DNA of 64,000 nucleotides from Capitulum mitella (GCA_030062745.1 CP099848.1:14793568-14857567), one strand, 5' to 3'; shown: positions 24,101 through 36,428, numbered from the stretch's first letter. Made by a program: numbers and translations. The notes: a model not told the origin generated them from the sequence alone.

Positions 24101-24347
24101 CAATCGGCCCCCCCTCCCCTCCCCACCGTCGCTGCAAGATATGCTGCCGCCTCTACTCACCCAGAGTTGCCACGAATCGAATGCACCATTTCCGGAAACG
24201 AATATGACGCTGCAGCCGTCGGCATTCTGATTGGACTGTGAGGGGCTCATGCAGGTGGTGGGAGAGAGGTACCTGACTTGCAAGGGACGCTCGTCGCCTA
24301 AGAAGCGCCTGATCTGCAAGGGGACCGTTTTTAACCGCACAATTAAT
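21146..24347. other. Unassigned sequence
   Basis: No gene was recognised over about 3.2 kb. Small features are a perfect 20-bp direct repeat (21791-21830), a (GT)n run near 22136-22152 and C-runs near 23054 and 24108. Confidence 0.45.
21791..21830. repeat. Perfect 20-bp direct repeat, two copies
   Basis: GACATCTAAAGGTCATCTCA occurs twice in immediate tandem, followed by GGTCATCC. Each unit contains an AGGTCA half-site. Confidence 0.95.
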
Positions 24348-25571
24348 TTAATCGCGCACGACCGTCGGTCCTTTACGATCATGCGCGACTGGGGTGTGCT
24401 GTTGACAGCCCCCCCCCCCCTTCTAACGCGCGAACGGTTGGTCGCACAACAAAATAAGCACATCGTTGGAAAGCTTGTGACGAGTAGAGCTCGAAACTAG
24501 CCTCATTTTTAGTTTTAGATAATATGTAAGCAATTTACGCCCTATATGTTTTCTCATACCCGACTGCATGAGACCGAGAAATGGCCTAAATCTCAAGGGC
24601 TGTGACTAATAACGCATAAATAAAGGCACCAGCGCACAAGTAAAGGTCCGCAAATGCCGATACACATCTTATTTCTCAGATCTGTTCAATACATACGCCG
24701 AAACGTCGAGTTAAAGACACGGCAATTCTCGCGTCGGCTGTCGATGTGCGCCGCAGCCGTATGCAGTAACAAATTGGCGGGAACTAATTTTTGCGTTCCT
24801 TTCTTTTCGCGAAAAAAGACGATCCATGTAAATTTTATTGATCTTACTGGTTCTTTTGGTGGTTTTGCATGCTTAAATTTTGGGAAAATTAATTAGTTAT
24901 CAATCTACACAATTGACGGAGCTTTATTCCAGAGAGCCTGTTTATTTCCAAAATATGCTACTTTTCCAAGCTTTTTTGAGGTTCCTGGTATTACTTCCGT
25001 CTGTGCAATCTAGTTCTGTCGTTTTCTACCCATTCTGAGTAATTCATCGCCGATTTTGACGGTGGTACATTTTGGCTCACTACAATTACTCGTGACCTGA
25101 CCTCAGGTCAATGGCTGGAAGTCATTGATACTTTGCCCAGTGACGGCAACTAGATGTCTGCTTCACTCCACACTAAAAATGTTATAAAATGTTCAGTCAA
25201 TTTCCGGGAAAACGACATGTCTTAAAAATGGGCTTGACCTCAGGTCAGTGACCCGGAAAATGCCGAAAAATCTGAGATAGCAGATTTGTTGCATCTGTCA
25301 GGATCACTAATCTCTGAAAAAATCATTAAGATATCTTGTTTTCCGAAAAAGTTGCAGGGCCCCAAACTTTTTTGGAGATAGGTTCGTTTGACCTGACTTA
25401 GGTCAGGCACCTGATCTAAGCTGAGGTCAAAATTTTGGCACAAGATGTAAAAATGATGAAGCAAAAGACACACAAAGTTTCGTGACTCTATGTCTGTTTG
25501 TTTTCTCGCAATCCCAGAAAAACCTCACGGGTGGGGCTGTCAACAGCCCCCCCCAGTCTGTGGCGGGTTAA
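24348..25571 (-). mobile_element. Family C TTAA-type element, full-length copy C1
   Basis: This is the reverse orientation of the 43082-44308 copy. The left boundary here is TTAATCGCGCACGACCGTCGG and the right boundary is GTGGCGGGTTAA. Just inside both ends is the hairpin type seen in C2 (a CAGTCAACTG or TTGACAGCC core between G- and C-runs). The interior carries TGACCTCAGGTCA-type half-site clusters (25090-25115, 25240-25250, 25385-25430). No coding capacity was seen. The right TTAA (25568-25571) is also the left boundary of element A4. Confidence 0.85.
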
Positions 25572-26774
25572 CCCTATTCCCGGAGGGCTAGCGGTATGGC
25601 CGATTTCCGGCAGGGGGGCGGATTCGGCCCTCCTGAGATCTCGAGAACTACTCTTCCGATTCCATCGCAACAAACTGAAATCGATTTTCCATGACCTAAA
25701 CTGTATTTTTATCAAAAGAGGTTTTCAAAATTTTGAAAGGGGTGGAAATTGGGGGGGGCGAAAAAGTTAGAATTGGGGATATTTTTGGGCTTCTTATAAC
25801 CCCGTTTTTTATCGACCGATTGTGATGAAATCCGCATGAATCGAGAGGTTATGAATGGGACTTTTACCATTGGTCCAAACATTTAAAATTTCGAGAAAAT
25901 TCATAGGCGTTCACAGGATTTCAAACATAGTAGGATTAGTTTTTCAACAACTGAATGAAGAGAAAAGGCAAAAGCACTTTTTGGCTTCTGCTAGTCATGT
26001 TGTGCTAAAGAAGTACAAATCGTATCCCAGTGTTTGTATAATGTTAGCATAAGCGGTGCCAGGGACATGAAAAAGGGGGAGCTGTCCTGGTTACATGTTC
26101 TTCAGATCATCTCTTAACCTTTGACTTCAAATGGCCTCCGACGACGTTGGAGTCACTTGGAATGATCGCGTGTGCATTTAATATTATCTGTGAACGTTTT
26201 CAGTGATCTGAATTCACTATTTCAAAAATTTCATTTTACGGCTATTGTGATACAGGGTACGCGCACTGACATTTCAGGTCATAGCTCGGTGAGTCGACCT
26301 GATATCAATCCGAAATTTGATACAGAAAAAGAGCGCACCATTCTACGTCATATATATTCCGGGTTTGGTATTTAAAAAAATAGCGCCGAAATTATTACTA
26401 TAAAACCAAATTTTGACTTGACCTTGACCTGACCTTGTAAAGTGACCTCAGATAAACAAAGTTGTATTTGCACCTTGCCCAACTATTTAGCTATATATCC
26501 GTATAAAATTTTAAGTTCTGTCTTAAAAACGCTTATTTTGACAGTCATTTTCCTTTTACTCTCAACAGGACCAAAAGTGGCTTGAGGTGCCTCCCAAAAA
26601 CGTTACCTGGCTCCGCCCCTGAGGAAAATAGAATTTATCAATTTTGTCACAGTACGTAGAGAGAATAGCTAGGAAAAGTGACCAAGTTTCGTGAAGCTGC
26701 GTTAAAAAGCCTGGAATTGCCAAGCAAAAATCACAGCGGGGCTGATTCAGCCCCCCTGGCGGGAATAGAGTTAA
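25568..26774 (-). mobile_element. Family A TTAA-type element, full-length copy A4
   Basis: TTAACCCTATTCCCGGAGG starts the element and GGCGGGAATAGAGTTAA ends it, giving 1,207 bp. It aligns over its whole length with A2 in the opposite orientation, including the AGGTCA-rich region (26395-26450) and the CTGGCTCCGCCCCTG block. It directly abuts C1, with one shared TTAA. Confidence 0.88.
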
Positions 26775-26990
26775 AGGGTGCTTCACCTGTACTGGGGACA
26801 GGGTGGAGGCAGCTGGCCTGCCTGAGGCGCCAGGTACATTAGGGGTTTGGAGTATTGACTGAACGCCTGGTCCATGACGCGTCGAGTCGGTGAGGCGCAC
26901 CTGATGGTGGAAATTTAGGGTTTAGGGCGTTCCGACCCCATGATCACAACGGCTTCCAGAGGGGCGCGTGATCTGTAAGGTGAGCGCCTT

Positions 26991-28338
26991 TTAACCCGCC
27001 TAGTGAAAAGGGGTTCTGCGCTAACGCGCACTGGAAAGAGGGGACACAAAAGTGCCCTCCCCCTCCGATCTCGGAAACGGAAAGAGCTAGAGACATGACA
27101 TTTTATGGGAAGGGTGGAGTCATAACGATTTATATTGTGTGCAATTTTAATGACCCAAGGTCAGTATTGTCAAGGTCAAATGGGGTCGAAAAGGTCAACT
27201 TTGGGCATTTTCTTGGTCCGTACAGGCCATTCCGTACGACTTTCCGAACGAAACCGGCAAAAGGTGTTTGTTTGAGTATTAAAACGTGGAATACGACATT
27301 TTCCATTCATTTGGCGTTTTCACTGAGGATTTCCGATCGAGTTCATGTCAGGTCTTTGACTTATGGTGTCTTTTTCCATCTTTGCAAATCAGATTTCGAG
27401 CAATATGGGATAGTTTGAGTGTAAATAAGGGCACTACACGCATCTTTTCGCCTTTTTACAGTGAAGATAGCCAACATCGGTGCATTTGATCACTTAAAGC
27501 GTTTATATTTATGTATGTATAAGTTTATATGTATATACATGAGTACCATTGTGCCGCGTATTTGTAGTGGGGTCTTTGAATGCATATTTCATACAAATCG
27601 ACATATTGCAAAGCAAATCTAGACCAGGTCAAGAAATAGTTACCCTTGACCTTTGATGACCTTTACCTGCACTGAGTCTAGAATATATGAGCGTATCCAT
27701 GTGCGTACACGTGTTTCTATTAGGGTTTTTGCATGCATATTTCATACAAATCGACATGTAAAGCAAATCTCGACCAGGTGACAAGATATTCGATTTTGAC
27801 CTTTGACGACCTTGGCCTTTGTTGACCCTGGCATACGTAAGAGTATCAGTGTGCGTTTTTATTACGTTTTAGTGAGCTTTAGTTTTACGTTTGGCGTTTT
27901 TATTACGCTCTTTGAACGCATATTTCGTACAAACCGACATGTTGCAAAGCAAATGTGGATCAGGTTACAAGCTGGTTGACCTTGACCTTTGATGACCTTG
28001 GCCCTTATTGACCCTGGCTGTGGTCTTGGTAGATCCACCACTTATGCCGGAATAACGTCGCCTATTGTGTTCAAACCGTAATCTTTGGTAGAACGGTAGT
28101 CCTTTCACAAAGCTCCCATTTGTCAGCGCCAACCGTTATTCTCGTTGTGATGGCTTGACTTCAAATGCTTGAAAGTTCAAAAACTTCTGGCCGGTTTTCG
28201 ATTTTTGTGCGTCAATCGACGAGTTATTTAATTGTCATAAGTGTCACAACGTAACAGCTACCAGCTTCGATCCGTCCTCGAGATTTTCAAGAAAAACAGG
28301 TGGGAGACACAAAAAGAACCCCCTTCGAGCGTGTGTGT
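26991..28338 (+). mobile_element. Family B TTAA-type element, copy B2
   Basis: It starts TTAACCCGCCTAGTGAAAAG, has the second tip motif GCTAACGCGCACTGGAAAG about 30 bp in, and ends near CGAGCGTGTGTGTGG, where the terminal TTAA has been lost. The three internal ~155-bp repeats, with TTTGAATGCATATTTC and TGACCTTTGATGACC, are preserved. It has no coding capacity. It begins only 217 bp after A4, so 24348-28338 is nearly continuous TTAA-type mobile DNA. Confidence 0.85.
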
Positions 28339-28682
28339 GGCATGTTTGGCCATATGTCATCATGTTTGTTGACATATGTCAGAGTTATATTGTTGGTGGG
28401 TAAAGGGCGTCGAATCCTTGAAGAACGACGCTCCGCACGGGGTTGGGGACGCCTGACTTGCGTGTGGCGCCGAGTATATGAGGGTATCAGATATCTTCGG
28501 GGGCGCCTACTTCGTAAGAGGTGCGGTATGTTTCGTATTGACAAGGCAAAATGCTATCATTAGAACATAGTGAACATTAACACTGTAAAGTAAAGCCATC
28601 CCTAAATGGAGTCGAAACTACCCAGCATTCTCCATCCGAGCCTTTTCTCATCAACAATGGAATTTCGAATCACGAGATTGTT

Positions 28683-28860
28683 CTCGCCTGGGGTATCGAC
28701 TTCTGTAAATGATTGGGGAGGGGGGCGAGCTAAGGTCCCGACAACCTAACGCCCCTCCAAATGTGGGTTTCTGGACGGATTTAGCCCACTTAATTTTCGC
28801 GAACGGAAATTTGTAAGTTTTTTGTTAGTATTTATCAAATACAAGTTTGAATTTACCCCA

Positions 28861-28917
<57 letters not shown>

Positions 28918-28990
28918 CACATACATACAAACCAACATGGGGGGTGGCCAAACTAACAGTGAGCCAGGGCCCTCAAAAGAATACGAATCG
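28683..28990 (+). repeat. Family D dispersed repeat, copy D1
   Basis: It shares CGACTTCTGTAAATGATTGG, the G-run, CCAAATGTGGGTTTCTG-ACGGATTTAGCCCACTT and a distal GCCAGGGCC block with 48683-49105 (same strand) and 58265-58655 (opposite strand). A (TA)n run at 28864-28910 replaces its middle. The ends are undefined, with no coding capacity. The class is unknown. Confidence 0.75.
28864..28910. repeat. (TA)n microsatellite inside D1
   Basis: This is an uninterrupted TA run of about 47 bases. Confidence 0.95.
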
Positions 28991-29258
28991 ACAAACCCGG
29001 TTCTGGCGCAATAAGCTCAGAGGTAATCATATCACTATCACCTTTCATATCACTAAACATCTCCCTGGCAAGTTTGAGAGATGGCTCTTGAATTAACATC
29101 AGCGCAGCTGCTGCGGTGACGTCCGTTATGACGGATCAGACACGCAGCCACTGCGCGTGGCACTCGGGCCGCGTTCGATACACAAAGGCGGCGGGCTCGC
29201 TGGGTAGGTTACAGGGTAGTCGCAGTCGTCTGCAGCTACCACACGCTGCGCTCGCGGG

Positions 29259-29516
29259 CTATTCCGTGGTGTAAATGTAGCGCTGCTGGCTGGGAAGTTG
29301 CCGGCTGGGCGCGAGGACCTTCAGATGTCGTCTGTTTCGGCGGTCCGCGTCCCCTCTGTAGCAGATGAGATAGCTCCTATCTCCCAACTTCTTTTCCACT
29401 GCTGCTGTCTGCTCTGGCCAATCTTTGTCACTATCATTCCGCATCCTGAACAGGTCTCCAGGCTTCAGAGGTGGGAGTGGTGTTGCGTTCCAGTGCAGAT
29501 TGTATTGTCTCGTCAT
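29259..29516 (-). pseudogene. Gypsy integrase C-terminal region, fragment
   Basis: The peptide contains LKPGDLFRMRNDSDKDWPEQ and, later, LGDRSYLICYRGDADRRNRRHLKVL. This is the pattern of the small SH3-like domain at the end of Gypsy integrases ('GD.V......W..A.V......RSY.V....G...RRNR.HL'). It lies immediately downstream of the integrase core fragment in another frame. Confidence 0.75.
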
Positions 29517-29590
29517 CTTGCCCTTCCTCTTTTTTCCCTTCGCCGAGCGGCATCTTGTTTCTGACGCGCTTGCTCACTCTTGTTCGAATT

Positions 29591-30109
29591 TTAGACGCAT
29601 GGGAGTCGAGTGTGGAGCTCTAGTCCCATGAGGAGAAAGGACAGCGAGAAGCCTGTGGCCTGTATCGGCGTTGCGCGATAGTTGAGAAGCGCTAGGAGTG
29701 GATCTTGCTGTTTCAGTATCCACTCGGCCGTCCGTCCTGCGCGTTCAGCTGCGCCAGATGGCATGTGCAAGCCAGACTGCCTGTGGGGCGAATCCATATG
29801 CTGCTGCGAATTCCCTGAACTCCTGTCCCGTGAACTGTTGACAGTGTTAGAGCTCAGCACATCCGGAGTGCCGTGACGACTGGAAGGAGCTGCTGCTAAC
29901 CAGAGCTCTTGTAGCTCGAGGGAGCCCCTGTATTTCAGGATGGCGGCTAAGGATATCAGCAGTGACCAAACATATGGGAAATATGTCATTTGCGACGTGC
30001 GATCACGGGTTGCCAGGCACCGCTGACAGCAAGAGCGGCTGTCTGTGCCGGGCTGGCATGTTTCTCTGGGGTGTTCAGTGAAGTTGCAATGTTCCACGTA
30101 CTCCTTCAT
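29591..30109 (-). pseudogene. Gypsy integrase core, fragment
   Basis: The peptide includes PDVLSSNTVNS, HRQSGLHMPSGAAERAGRTAE and DPLLALLNYRATPIQATGFS. These correspond to the middle and end of the integrase catalytic core: the 'P....SDNG..F' region, a 'HP.SNG.AER.V' region with the catalytic Glu (AER), and 'L..YR.TP'. The second catalytic Asp appears to be changed (SSNT in place of SDNG), in keeping with a dead copy. Confidence 0.78.
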
Positions 30110-30300
30110 TTTGGTGGATATGTTCGGCTATCAGACGCAGGTAAGCGCGCGCTCGCGTCACTTATTCAGGTCGAAGTGTCCATCTTCATGCAGCTTCCTG
30201 AGGATGCCCTCCTGCAGCTTCGTAGGAATAGCAGGCGCTGAGAGAGGACGAACGGCATCTGGCTTAGATTGGGCTACGTGGATTTCACGTTAAGTCAGTT

Positions 30301-30674
30301 TCATGCCGAGGAAGTGTTTGACTGTTTACGGAACGCACATTTCTTCTTTTTTAGCCGTATCCCATTGGTCCGCCTCCGTACAGCTTCTACTTGAACGTCG
30401 TGCGTTTTCTTGTCCCCAAGGCACACCACATCATCGATGTAGGATATGGCGCCAGATAAGTCGTGTGACAGTCCCCCTCCATCTTGCATTGGAAACATTC
30501 CGGAGCAAGGCTGATTCCAGTTAGTAAATAGAGAAATGCTTTGCAACACACTGCTGTGATGAAAGTCATTGACTTGAAGCGTTCTTCATCCAGTGATAGC
30601 TGTAAGAAGCCAAATGTTGCATCCAATTTGGAAAACAGCTGTACACCGTGCATGTGTGACGTGTGTTGCTCCAT
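30301..30674 (-). pseudogene. Gypsy reverse transcriptase, fragment
   Basis: One frame gives FSKLDATFGFLQLSLDEERFKSMTF, then CKAFLYLLTGISLAPECFQCKME. The next frame gives SGAISYIDDVVCLGDKKTHDV and LKKKKCAFRK. These are the RT motifs with the first catalytic Asp (SKLDA), the 'PFGL..AP..FQ..M' region and the YxDD box (YIDD). The frame changes between the two pieces. Confidence 0.88.
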
Positions 30675-30948
30675 CGTCGGAGCTACCGGAGAATTCTCAT
30701 GACCGGAGGTGTTTTCATCAGGCTAATGTCGTCTTGGTCGTGTCCGTAAAAGTCAACAAGTCCAGCTTGGCACTGGTAGCTCTGGAGAGGTTAGCGTTTG
30801 TTTTTGTCAAGCAGAATTTTGTGTTCGGAAGGACATTCCCTTGGTAGCTCACGTCCATCTTGAACTGTCCGAGCATTTGTAGAACAGAACCTATGCTTGT
30901 CAGCTGGCGGTTGTTGGGGTGAAGAGCAGGCGGATGCGGTAAGTTTTC

Positions 30949-31319
30949 CTACTGGTGCTGGTTGAACACATTCAGATCTGCATCGCTTTCAGCTTTGTAA
31001 TAAATGCCTTTTTCTTGTATTTCCAACTTGACCTTCCAGTCGTCATCTGATTCGGCTTCTCCGAGGTTCGATGGCTTATTTCCATCATCGCAGACCATGG
31101 CCATTGTCTTCGAAAGACATACAGGTATAAAATGGCTTCGCTTATGATATTCCGAACGGACTTCTCCTCTTGCCCGGCACTCTGGAGGTGTGCCAGGGCG
31201 CGTGCGGCCGCAACATCGGCACATGATGCTGCTCTAAAGCGTTGGAGCGCGACGCGCCAAGCTATTGGGCAAGCACACTCGAGGAGTGCCGCCTGCACTC
31301 GCTCGCACAGCCGGGGCAT
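30949..31319 (-). pseudogene. Gypsy gag zinc knuckle and aspartic protease, fragment
   Basis: CRCCGRTRPGTPPECRARG followed by YHKRSHFIPVCLSK has the spacing of the paired CCHC-like knuckles of K02A2.6-type Gypsy gag. About 40 residues later, WKVKLEIQEKG then ESDADLNVF matches the protease start, where the active-site DTGAD has become ESDAD. The active site is therefore destroyed. Confidence 0.75.
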
Positions 31320-31447
31320 GGTTGTGGCGACTTGTTGATAACATCGATAGCACCCGAGTTATTCTGCTCCTCGGTGGTTTGTTCAGTTCCTCCGTTGACA
31401 GTGCCAGCAGTCATCATGGTTACCATTATGTTCAGTTTTAGGGCTCT

Positions 31448-31775
31448 TTAAGCGTTATGAACTGATTTTTCTTTAATAAATATCTGACCCTCATCCCGGC
31501 TACCAAGCAGTCTCCTGCTCTCTTCGCGGTGGGGAAAGTTGCACTTCTCATGTTGAGCAAACAAGAATTGGATATATGTTTCATTTGACTCTAGTTTGGT
31601 TCCGCAGGTCAGAGTTATGTCTCTCCGCATCATAGTCACGTTTTGGAATAAAATAATCATTCATCGCGTTCATCGTCATGCCAGAGTCTTGCGCTTCGTC
31701 AACACCAAGAGCAAATGATTGCCTCACATGCCCCACCTGAGATTCCATGTCGCAGATCAGTGGCGAAATTGGCAC
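31448..31775 (-). pseudogene. Gypsy gag, N-terminal fragment
   Basis: NAMNDYFIPKRDYDAERHNS, then ETYIQFLFAQHEKCNF, resembles the capsid region 'L..YF.P..N...ER..F..R.Q...E....F...L..LA..C.F' of Gypsy gag. Two frames are used. Upstream sequence (to about 31900) was not recognised. Confidence 0.7.
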
Positions 31776-33210
31776 CTGGCCATCTACGTTGTGAAGAGTT
31801 GAGGCGAGACGGTATCTGGCGTCGCCTACCGGTCAGATGTCAGCGCCTGATGCGTATCGAACTTACCAAAATGCAGATCAGACTAGATTATCAGAATAGA
31901 TTATCAGAGTGAAATGGCAGATGTTGTTCACTCAGAGAGGCGAATACAAAGACGACTAATACACGAACATGGCGAAAAACGCTAATCGTGTAAACCCGTA
32001 ACTATAAATATTGAAGACCGGGCGCTCGATAACAAAGTTCTCATATTCAACTTTATTTCGCACTCGAGGCACATGGAGCAACAATACTGTCAAGCGCTCT
32101 AGTTCTGTATGTCCCAACGCCGAATAAAGAGTGCACTGGACCTCAGTCTCTTTGTGTAATAAACTACCCAGTATATCACAGATAGTATACTGGGTACTAG
32201 GTATATGTACGCAGTTCCCCGTATAAGTTTATAAACGCAGCATTATTTTTGTCACCTCTGAATATGGCCTTTGGCTGAAACGTTGAGTCATTGTTAATGT
32301 ATACATATATATTTTGTTTGTAAACCCATTTTCTCTCGGCGTAGAGAAGATTGCTCATTTACATAATCATGCTGAGGCCCGGGAGTCTATCAAGGGGCTT
32401 AATTTTAGGCTTTTTTCATTTTGGGTTTGATCAACCAGCATCGCCTGCGTGCCTGGGGTGAAAAAACAACACCCCCTCTTATTTCTAGATCAGACTGTCG
32501 GATCTGAACCGGTCTACCAAGGATCGATATCCCCGGGCCTTGCGGTTCAGGAAATAATATATTAGCCTTGGCGACGTGATCGATGACGCCACAGGTGACG
32601 TAAAAGGCATAACACGACCTCGGAAAAACTGACACCGGTTCGTACATCATATCATCGGCAATACTGGTCTAAAAGCCTTCGAATGGGTATCAAACAAAAG
32701 GTCACGATCTTCTGTATCAGAAGCATGCCAAAATCCTGGAAATGCCGGGTCAAGATTAACCTAGGTCAGGTGAAATATTGGTCTTACTTTGCATGCCAAA
32801 GGTCGATGGATACTCGCAGCCGGCGGTGGCGGGTTAAGGCTCGAGCGAGTCCTGGAACGTCTGGCATTCCTTGCTGGCAAATATCACGCCTCCCAACAAG
32901 ATGAAAATGATTGGATTTCACCAGTATTTATTCTTTCTGCATCTCCTTAGAAGGGCACACAGTAAGTTTTACTTAATGTCAGTGTTTAATTCATGTTTAC
33001 TGTTACTGTTTGCTGACTTACTTGCTGCTTTTATTGCGTATAAAGAAATACACTTCGAAATCGGAATCGTTAAAACAAAGAATTGTCACTCCGGGGAATG
33101 GGGCAGCCACACTGTCTGGAGGGTGCTCCAGAATATGTGCATGGTCAGAAATGCCGTATGGTTTTGGACACGTAGAAGTCCTAGTTCAGTAAGCGATTGC
33201 TCGTGCCACC
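31776..33210. other. Unassigned sequence
   Basis: No gene was recognised. An 11-bp perfect inverted repeat (TACCCAGTATA, 32165-32175, complement 32186-32196) is present. At about 32255-32300 is a GAATATGGCC..GGCTGAAACGTTGA motif of a kind that recurs in dispersed repeats. No LTR was identified. Confidence 0.45.
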
Positions 33211-35030
33211 TTAACCCTATGCCGTACCCATAACTCTAGGTAGCATTCCCGAATGTGGAGAGGGGAGGGGGCTTTTTCAACCTGAGATTTTGAGAACTAC
33301 CCGTCCAGTTTCACCTAGGAAACAACAGTCGATTTGAGATGACGTGAACTGTTTTTTTTATGGACAGAAGCTCTGAAAATCCAGTTTGCAAGGGTTGGAT
33401 ACAGAATGGCGAAAAGTCAGAAAGGGACACTTTTGGCTTGTTTTTATTTTGAACTGTGTAACTCAGATGTTTATGGACGGATTTGATACAGCTGACAAGA
33501 ATCTAGCATTAACTGATGAGACTTTTGGACCCACATAACTGATGAGACTATTGTCCCATACGCTGGAAACTTTGGGAAAGTCCACAGGACTTTGAAAATG
33601 TGAGAAATATTTTTTGCTGAATTAACATAAAGTTTCAAAATATATCAAACTTATTTATCACCTTTTGCTTAAAAGTTCAAAACGTATTACATTGCTTGCA
33701 TAATGTTGGCGCAGGTGGCGCCAAGGACACGGAAACGATGAATTCTAATGACAGCATGCCCATCAGCTCAGATTACGATTCCCATATCGCCTGAAAACGA
33801 TTCCAGCCATTTGGACTGACTACAGTTCTCAAATCCCCGTTTATTACCATCATGATTGGGTTAACGCGCGGACGTTTGAGGTCATAGTTCCGTCATCCGA
33901 CCTGATCTCAACCTAAACGTTAAACGCAACCGTAGGACACTGTGCTGAGTCACATGTGTTCCGGTTTTTTGCATGTACAAAATCAGCGTCAAAAAATTAA
34001 CATAAAACAAAACTTTGACTCGATCTTGACCTGCCCTTTTTAAGTTTCTTCGGTCGACAGAAATACTTTTACACTGTTGTCTAGTCTTACGCCTATGCGG
34101 TCGTATAATCTCGTGAGTTCTGTCGTAAAAGCTTGTAGCAGAGTTTTCTGCTTGGCGTGGTAGTTTGACTGTTGGCGACCTCGTTTGTGCCAAAATTTTG
34201 TCTTTTTCAGTACTTCTCTTTTCACAACTTCTTGCCAATTCTTCGTTTATTCGTCAGGCACACAGAGCTTCAACTTTCACCATCTATATTCTTGACGTCA
34301 AACACTGACCACTCACAGCACAAGCACTCCACAACGTCACGAGCGTCACGAGGTCCACCACATGTTTAGTCGATAGATACCTAGATCGATACATACTGAG
34401 CGAAAACCGGCACTGTTTATATGCTGCCTACGAAGGAAAATGATGAAAGGGGATGGTGCAATTATGATATCATATTCAACCACTTAGGAGGCGTTTTGCA
34501 GCCCGAATATTCTGGAAAGACTAGGCTTTAGCTAATGAACGAGCGAGAGGACTGGCTGATGTAAGGCGGATGGAAGAGCTCAGAAGTTTCCATGGGTGTA
34601 AGCTATTTTAAGATAAGAAAAAGGAAGTATCGTTTAACATTACGGATATAATTCACGTAGCGCCACTGCGGCACGATTGATGTACTAGAGGCGTTACTGC
34701 GTTCTCAGACGTCTTTGTCTGATTCTCTTCGGTGCCGACTGTGGGAACTGGAGTTAAAGGCATCTGGTAGCCTTAGACAGTGTTCCAAACCAAGGGCTCT
34801 TGAAGGGGACAGCGCCAGAAAATGGACTGAGGTGCATCTCAGAAAGTTGACTTAACAACTCCTCTTGGAAAAGAAAATGATGGAAATTTGACATAACTCA
34901 TAGGAAGGATAAAAAGGAAAGGTAAACAAATGTCGTGAACTCTCTTCAGAAACCCTGGAAATGGTGAGCAAAACACTTTAGGACAAGCCTTCTGAAACTT
35001 CCCCCATACTGGAGCGGGGTCCCGACAAGG
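33211..35030 (-). mobile_element. Family A TTAA-type element, old copy A5 with insertion
   Basis: It starts TTAACCCTATGCCGTACC and can be followed against A4: 'GAGAACTACCCGTCCAGTTTCA', 'GCATAATGTTGGCGCAGGTGGCGCCAAGGACA', 'GGTCATAGTTCCGTC..CCGACCTGAT', then the distal CTGAGGTGCATCTCAGAAAG and AACCCTGGAAATGG blocks at about 34820-34975. The span is longer than the ~1.2-kb full copies because about 34100-34800 does not align. The copy is much more diverged than A2 or A4. The right tip was not found. Confidence 0.65.
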
Positions 35031-36044
35031 TAAGAGTATTACACAGCATTTGCGGAATTATGAACGTGATCAAGGCATTTCGTTTCTTCAGTTATGTACA
35101 AGCATCCATGAGCATTCTTCACAGTGTTGGCAGACTTGATAGTTTGGATCAAGTCGCGGGGAGCTAAAAGATGTATAAGGAACTGTAGCCTGATCCTTGC
35201 CGTTGTGGACCCTAAGCAACTGCGTCCGTCGACAGTGATCGAGATTGGATATGGTTATTTCTACTTCGCTACTATGCTTCAAGTGTGAATTGATGTTACC
35301 CGTTAGTTACCCGCAGTGTGTGCTTTCTACAGCTGGCACATCTTCCTCACATTTTGAAACCATAAGCAGCACAAACTTGGAGTTCAGAAATGCATTACAA
35401 TGGATTTTCATAAAGCGTAGACTGTTTGAACCTGATTTACATCAGCTTCGCCTTTAGTGTTAGATTTTTGAATGCCACGGTGTGGTTTTCAGCATGCTGG
35501 TGTTTTTATTCGCATAGTGACGTGTGCTTTGTATAGAAGGGCCACCAACCGATCGTTCCTGCACCTGATTGCAGGTGAAGTCGTGGTCCAACCGCATGCA
35601 CATACAGTAACCATTTGTTTTGACTGTTTGGCATGCATAGCCATCTTTGTCCCGAAACGTTAAGGAACGCAACATTTGCCATCGACGGATGGACTAAATG
35701 CAAAATCACGCGCCACAGCGCCGAACACCAGTAATGGCTTTTGCGTCTCCATTGCGATGCAGAAACATGTAATTTCAGCGGATCGTTATTTCCTTCCACT
35801 TACGTTTAGTTTCCTCTTTCCTGTTGCATGTTTCGTGTTGTCTGTTTACGGAGATCGGTTCTCGAAAATTTAAATTTGAATTAAATCCTCAGGCATTTCT
35901 TGAATCTTAAACACTATGGCAAACGTCAGTCACTTCAATATGCGATTTCCGATTCTCATTTTGTTTTCCATTATTGTGTTCCCAAAAGCTGTCAGAGGAC
36001 ACCTGCGTGAAGTGTACAAATCAGTAAGTGAAATGTCCTGTAAC
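35031..36044. other. Unassigned sequence
   Basis: Open frames of 60-97 codons occur on both strands, with no recognisable domain. Confidence 0.4.
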
Positions 36045-36156
36045 TAGGGATGCTCCGGATATCCGGTTCGGCCAGGTATCCGTCCGGATACTAGTGACTA
36101 TCCGGTATACGGTACCCGGCTGGATATTGCCGGATATTTAGCTTGCTGGTGTACGA

Positions 36157-36396
36157 TCAAGACGTTGTTCTGTCTGCCAACAAAACTGTTTCAGGAGAAA
36201 TGTGGTTTGTTACATTGGATTGTCGATGAAATTGGCAGTTCCAACGTCTGTGTGCAGCACCATTTTTCCTCTTTAGTTTGGGAGGGTTGAGACATACTTC
36301 GCAAGAATGGGACTCAAGCCCAGAGCTGTGAAACAGTGGCCACCATATGTTCGGCAGCCCATTTTGTGGTTTATGACCTTTCCGTTTTTCAGACAT
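36157..36396 (-). pseudogene. Possible BED-type zinc finger fragment
   Basis: The minus-strand frame reads PNIWWPLFHSSGLESHSCEV, continuing C-L-N-P and then NGAAHRRWNCQFHRQ. A W..F..., C-x2-C and H...H order with these spacings is reminiscent of the BED finger at the start of hAT transposases. No catalytic domain follows before the end of the element at 36045. The frame may also be fortuitous. Confidence 0.35.
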
Positions 36397-36428
36397 TTTT
36401 CTTTCTCAAATCCTCTGGAACACATGCA

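Larger units (their letters stand above)
29259..31775 (-). mobile_element. Ty3/Gypsy-like LTR retrotransposon remnant, internally deleted
   Basis: Reading on the minus strand, gag, zinc knuckle plus protease, reverse transcriptase and integrase fragments follow each other in the usual Gypsy order over 2.5 kb. An intact pol of this type needs considerably more. The ~190 bp between the RT and integrase pieces cannot hold the RNase H and integrase N-terminus, so a deletion has occurred there. Each piece is broken by frameshifts or stops. No LTR pair was found in the flanking 1 kb by eye. The layout resembles the K02A2.6-like Gypsy elements common in invertebrates. Confidence 0.85.

Noticed and set aside
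31776-32240. Long terminal repeat for the Gypsy remnant
   Set aside because: No direct repeat between this segment and the sequence before 29259 could be found. The 11-bp hairpin at 32165-32196 is not an LTR feature.
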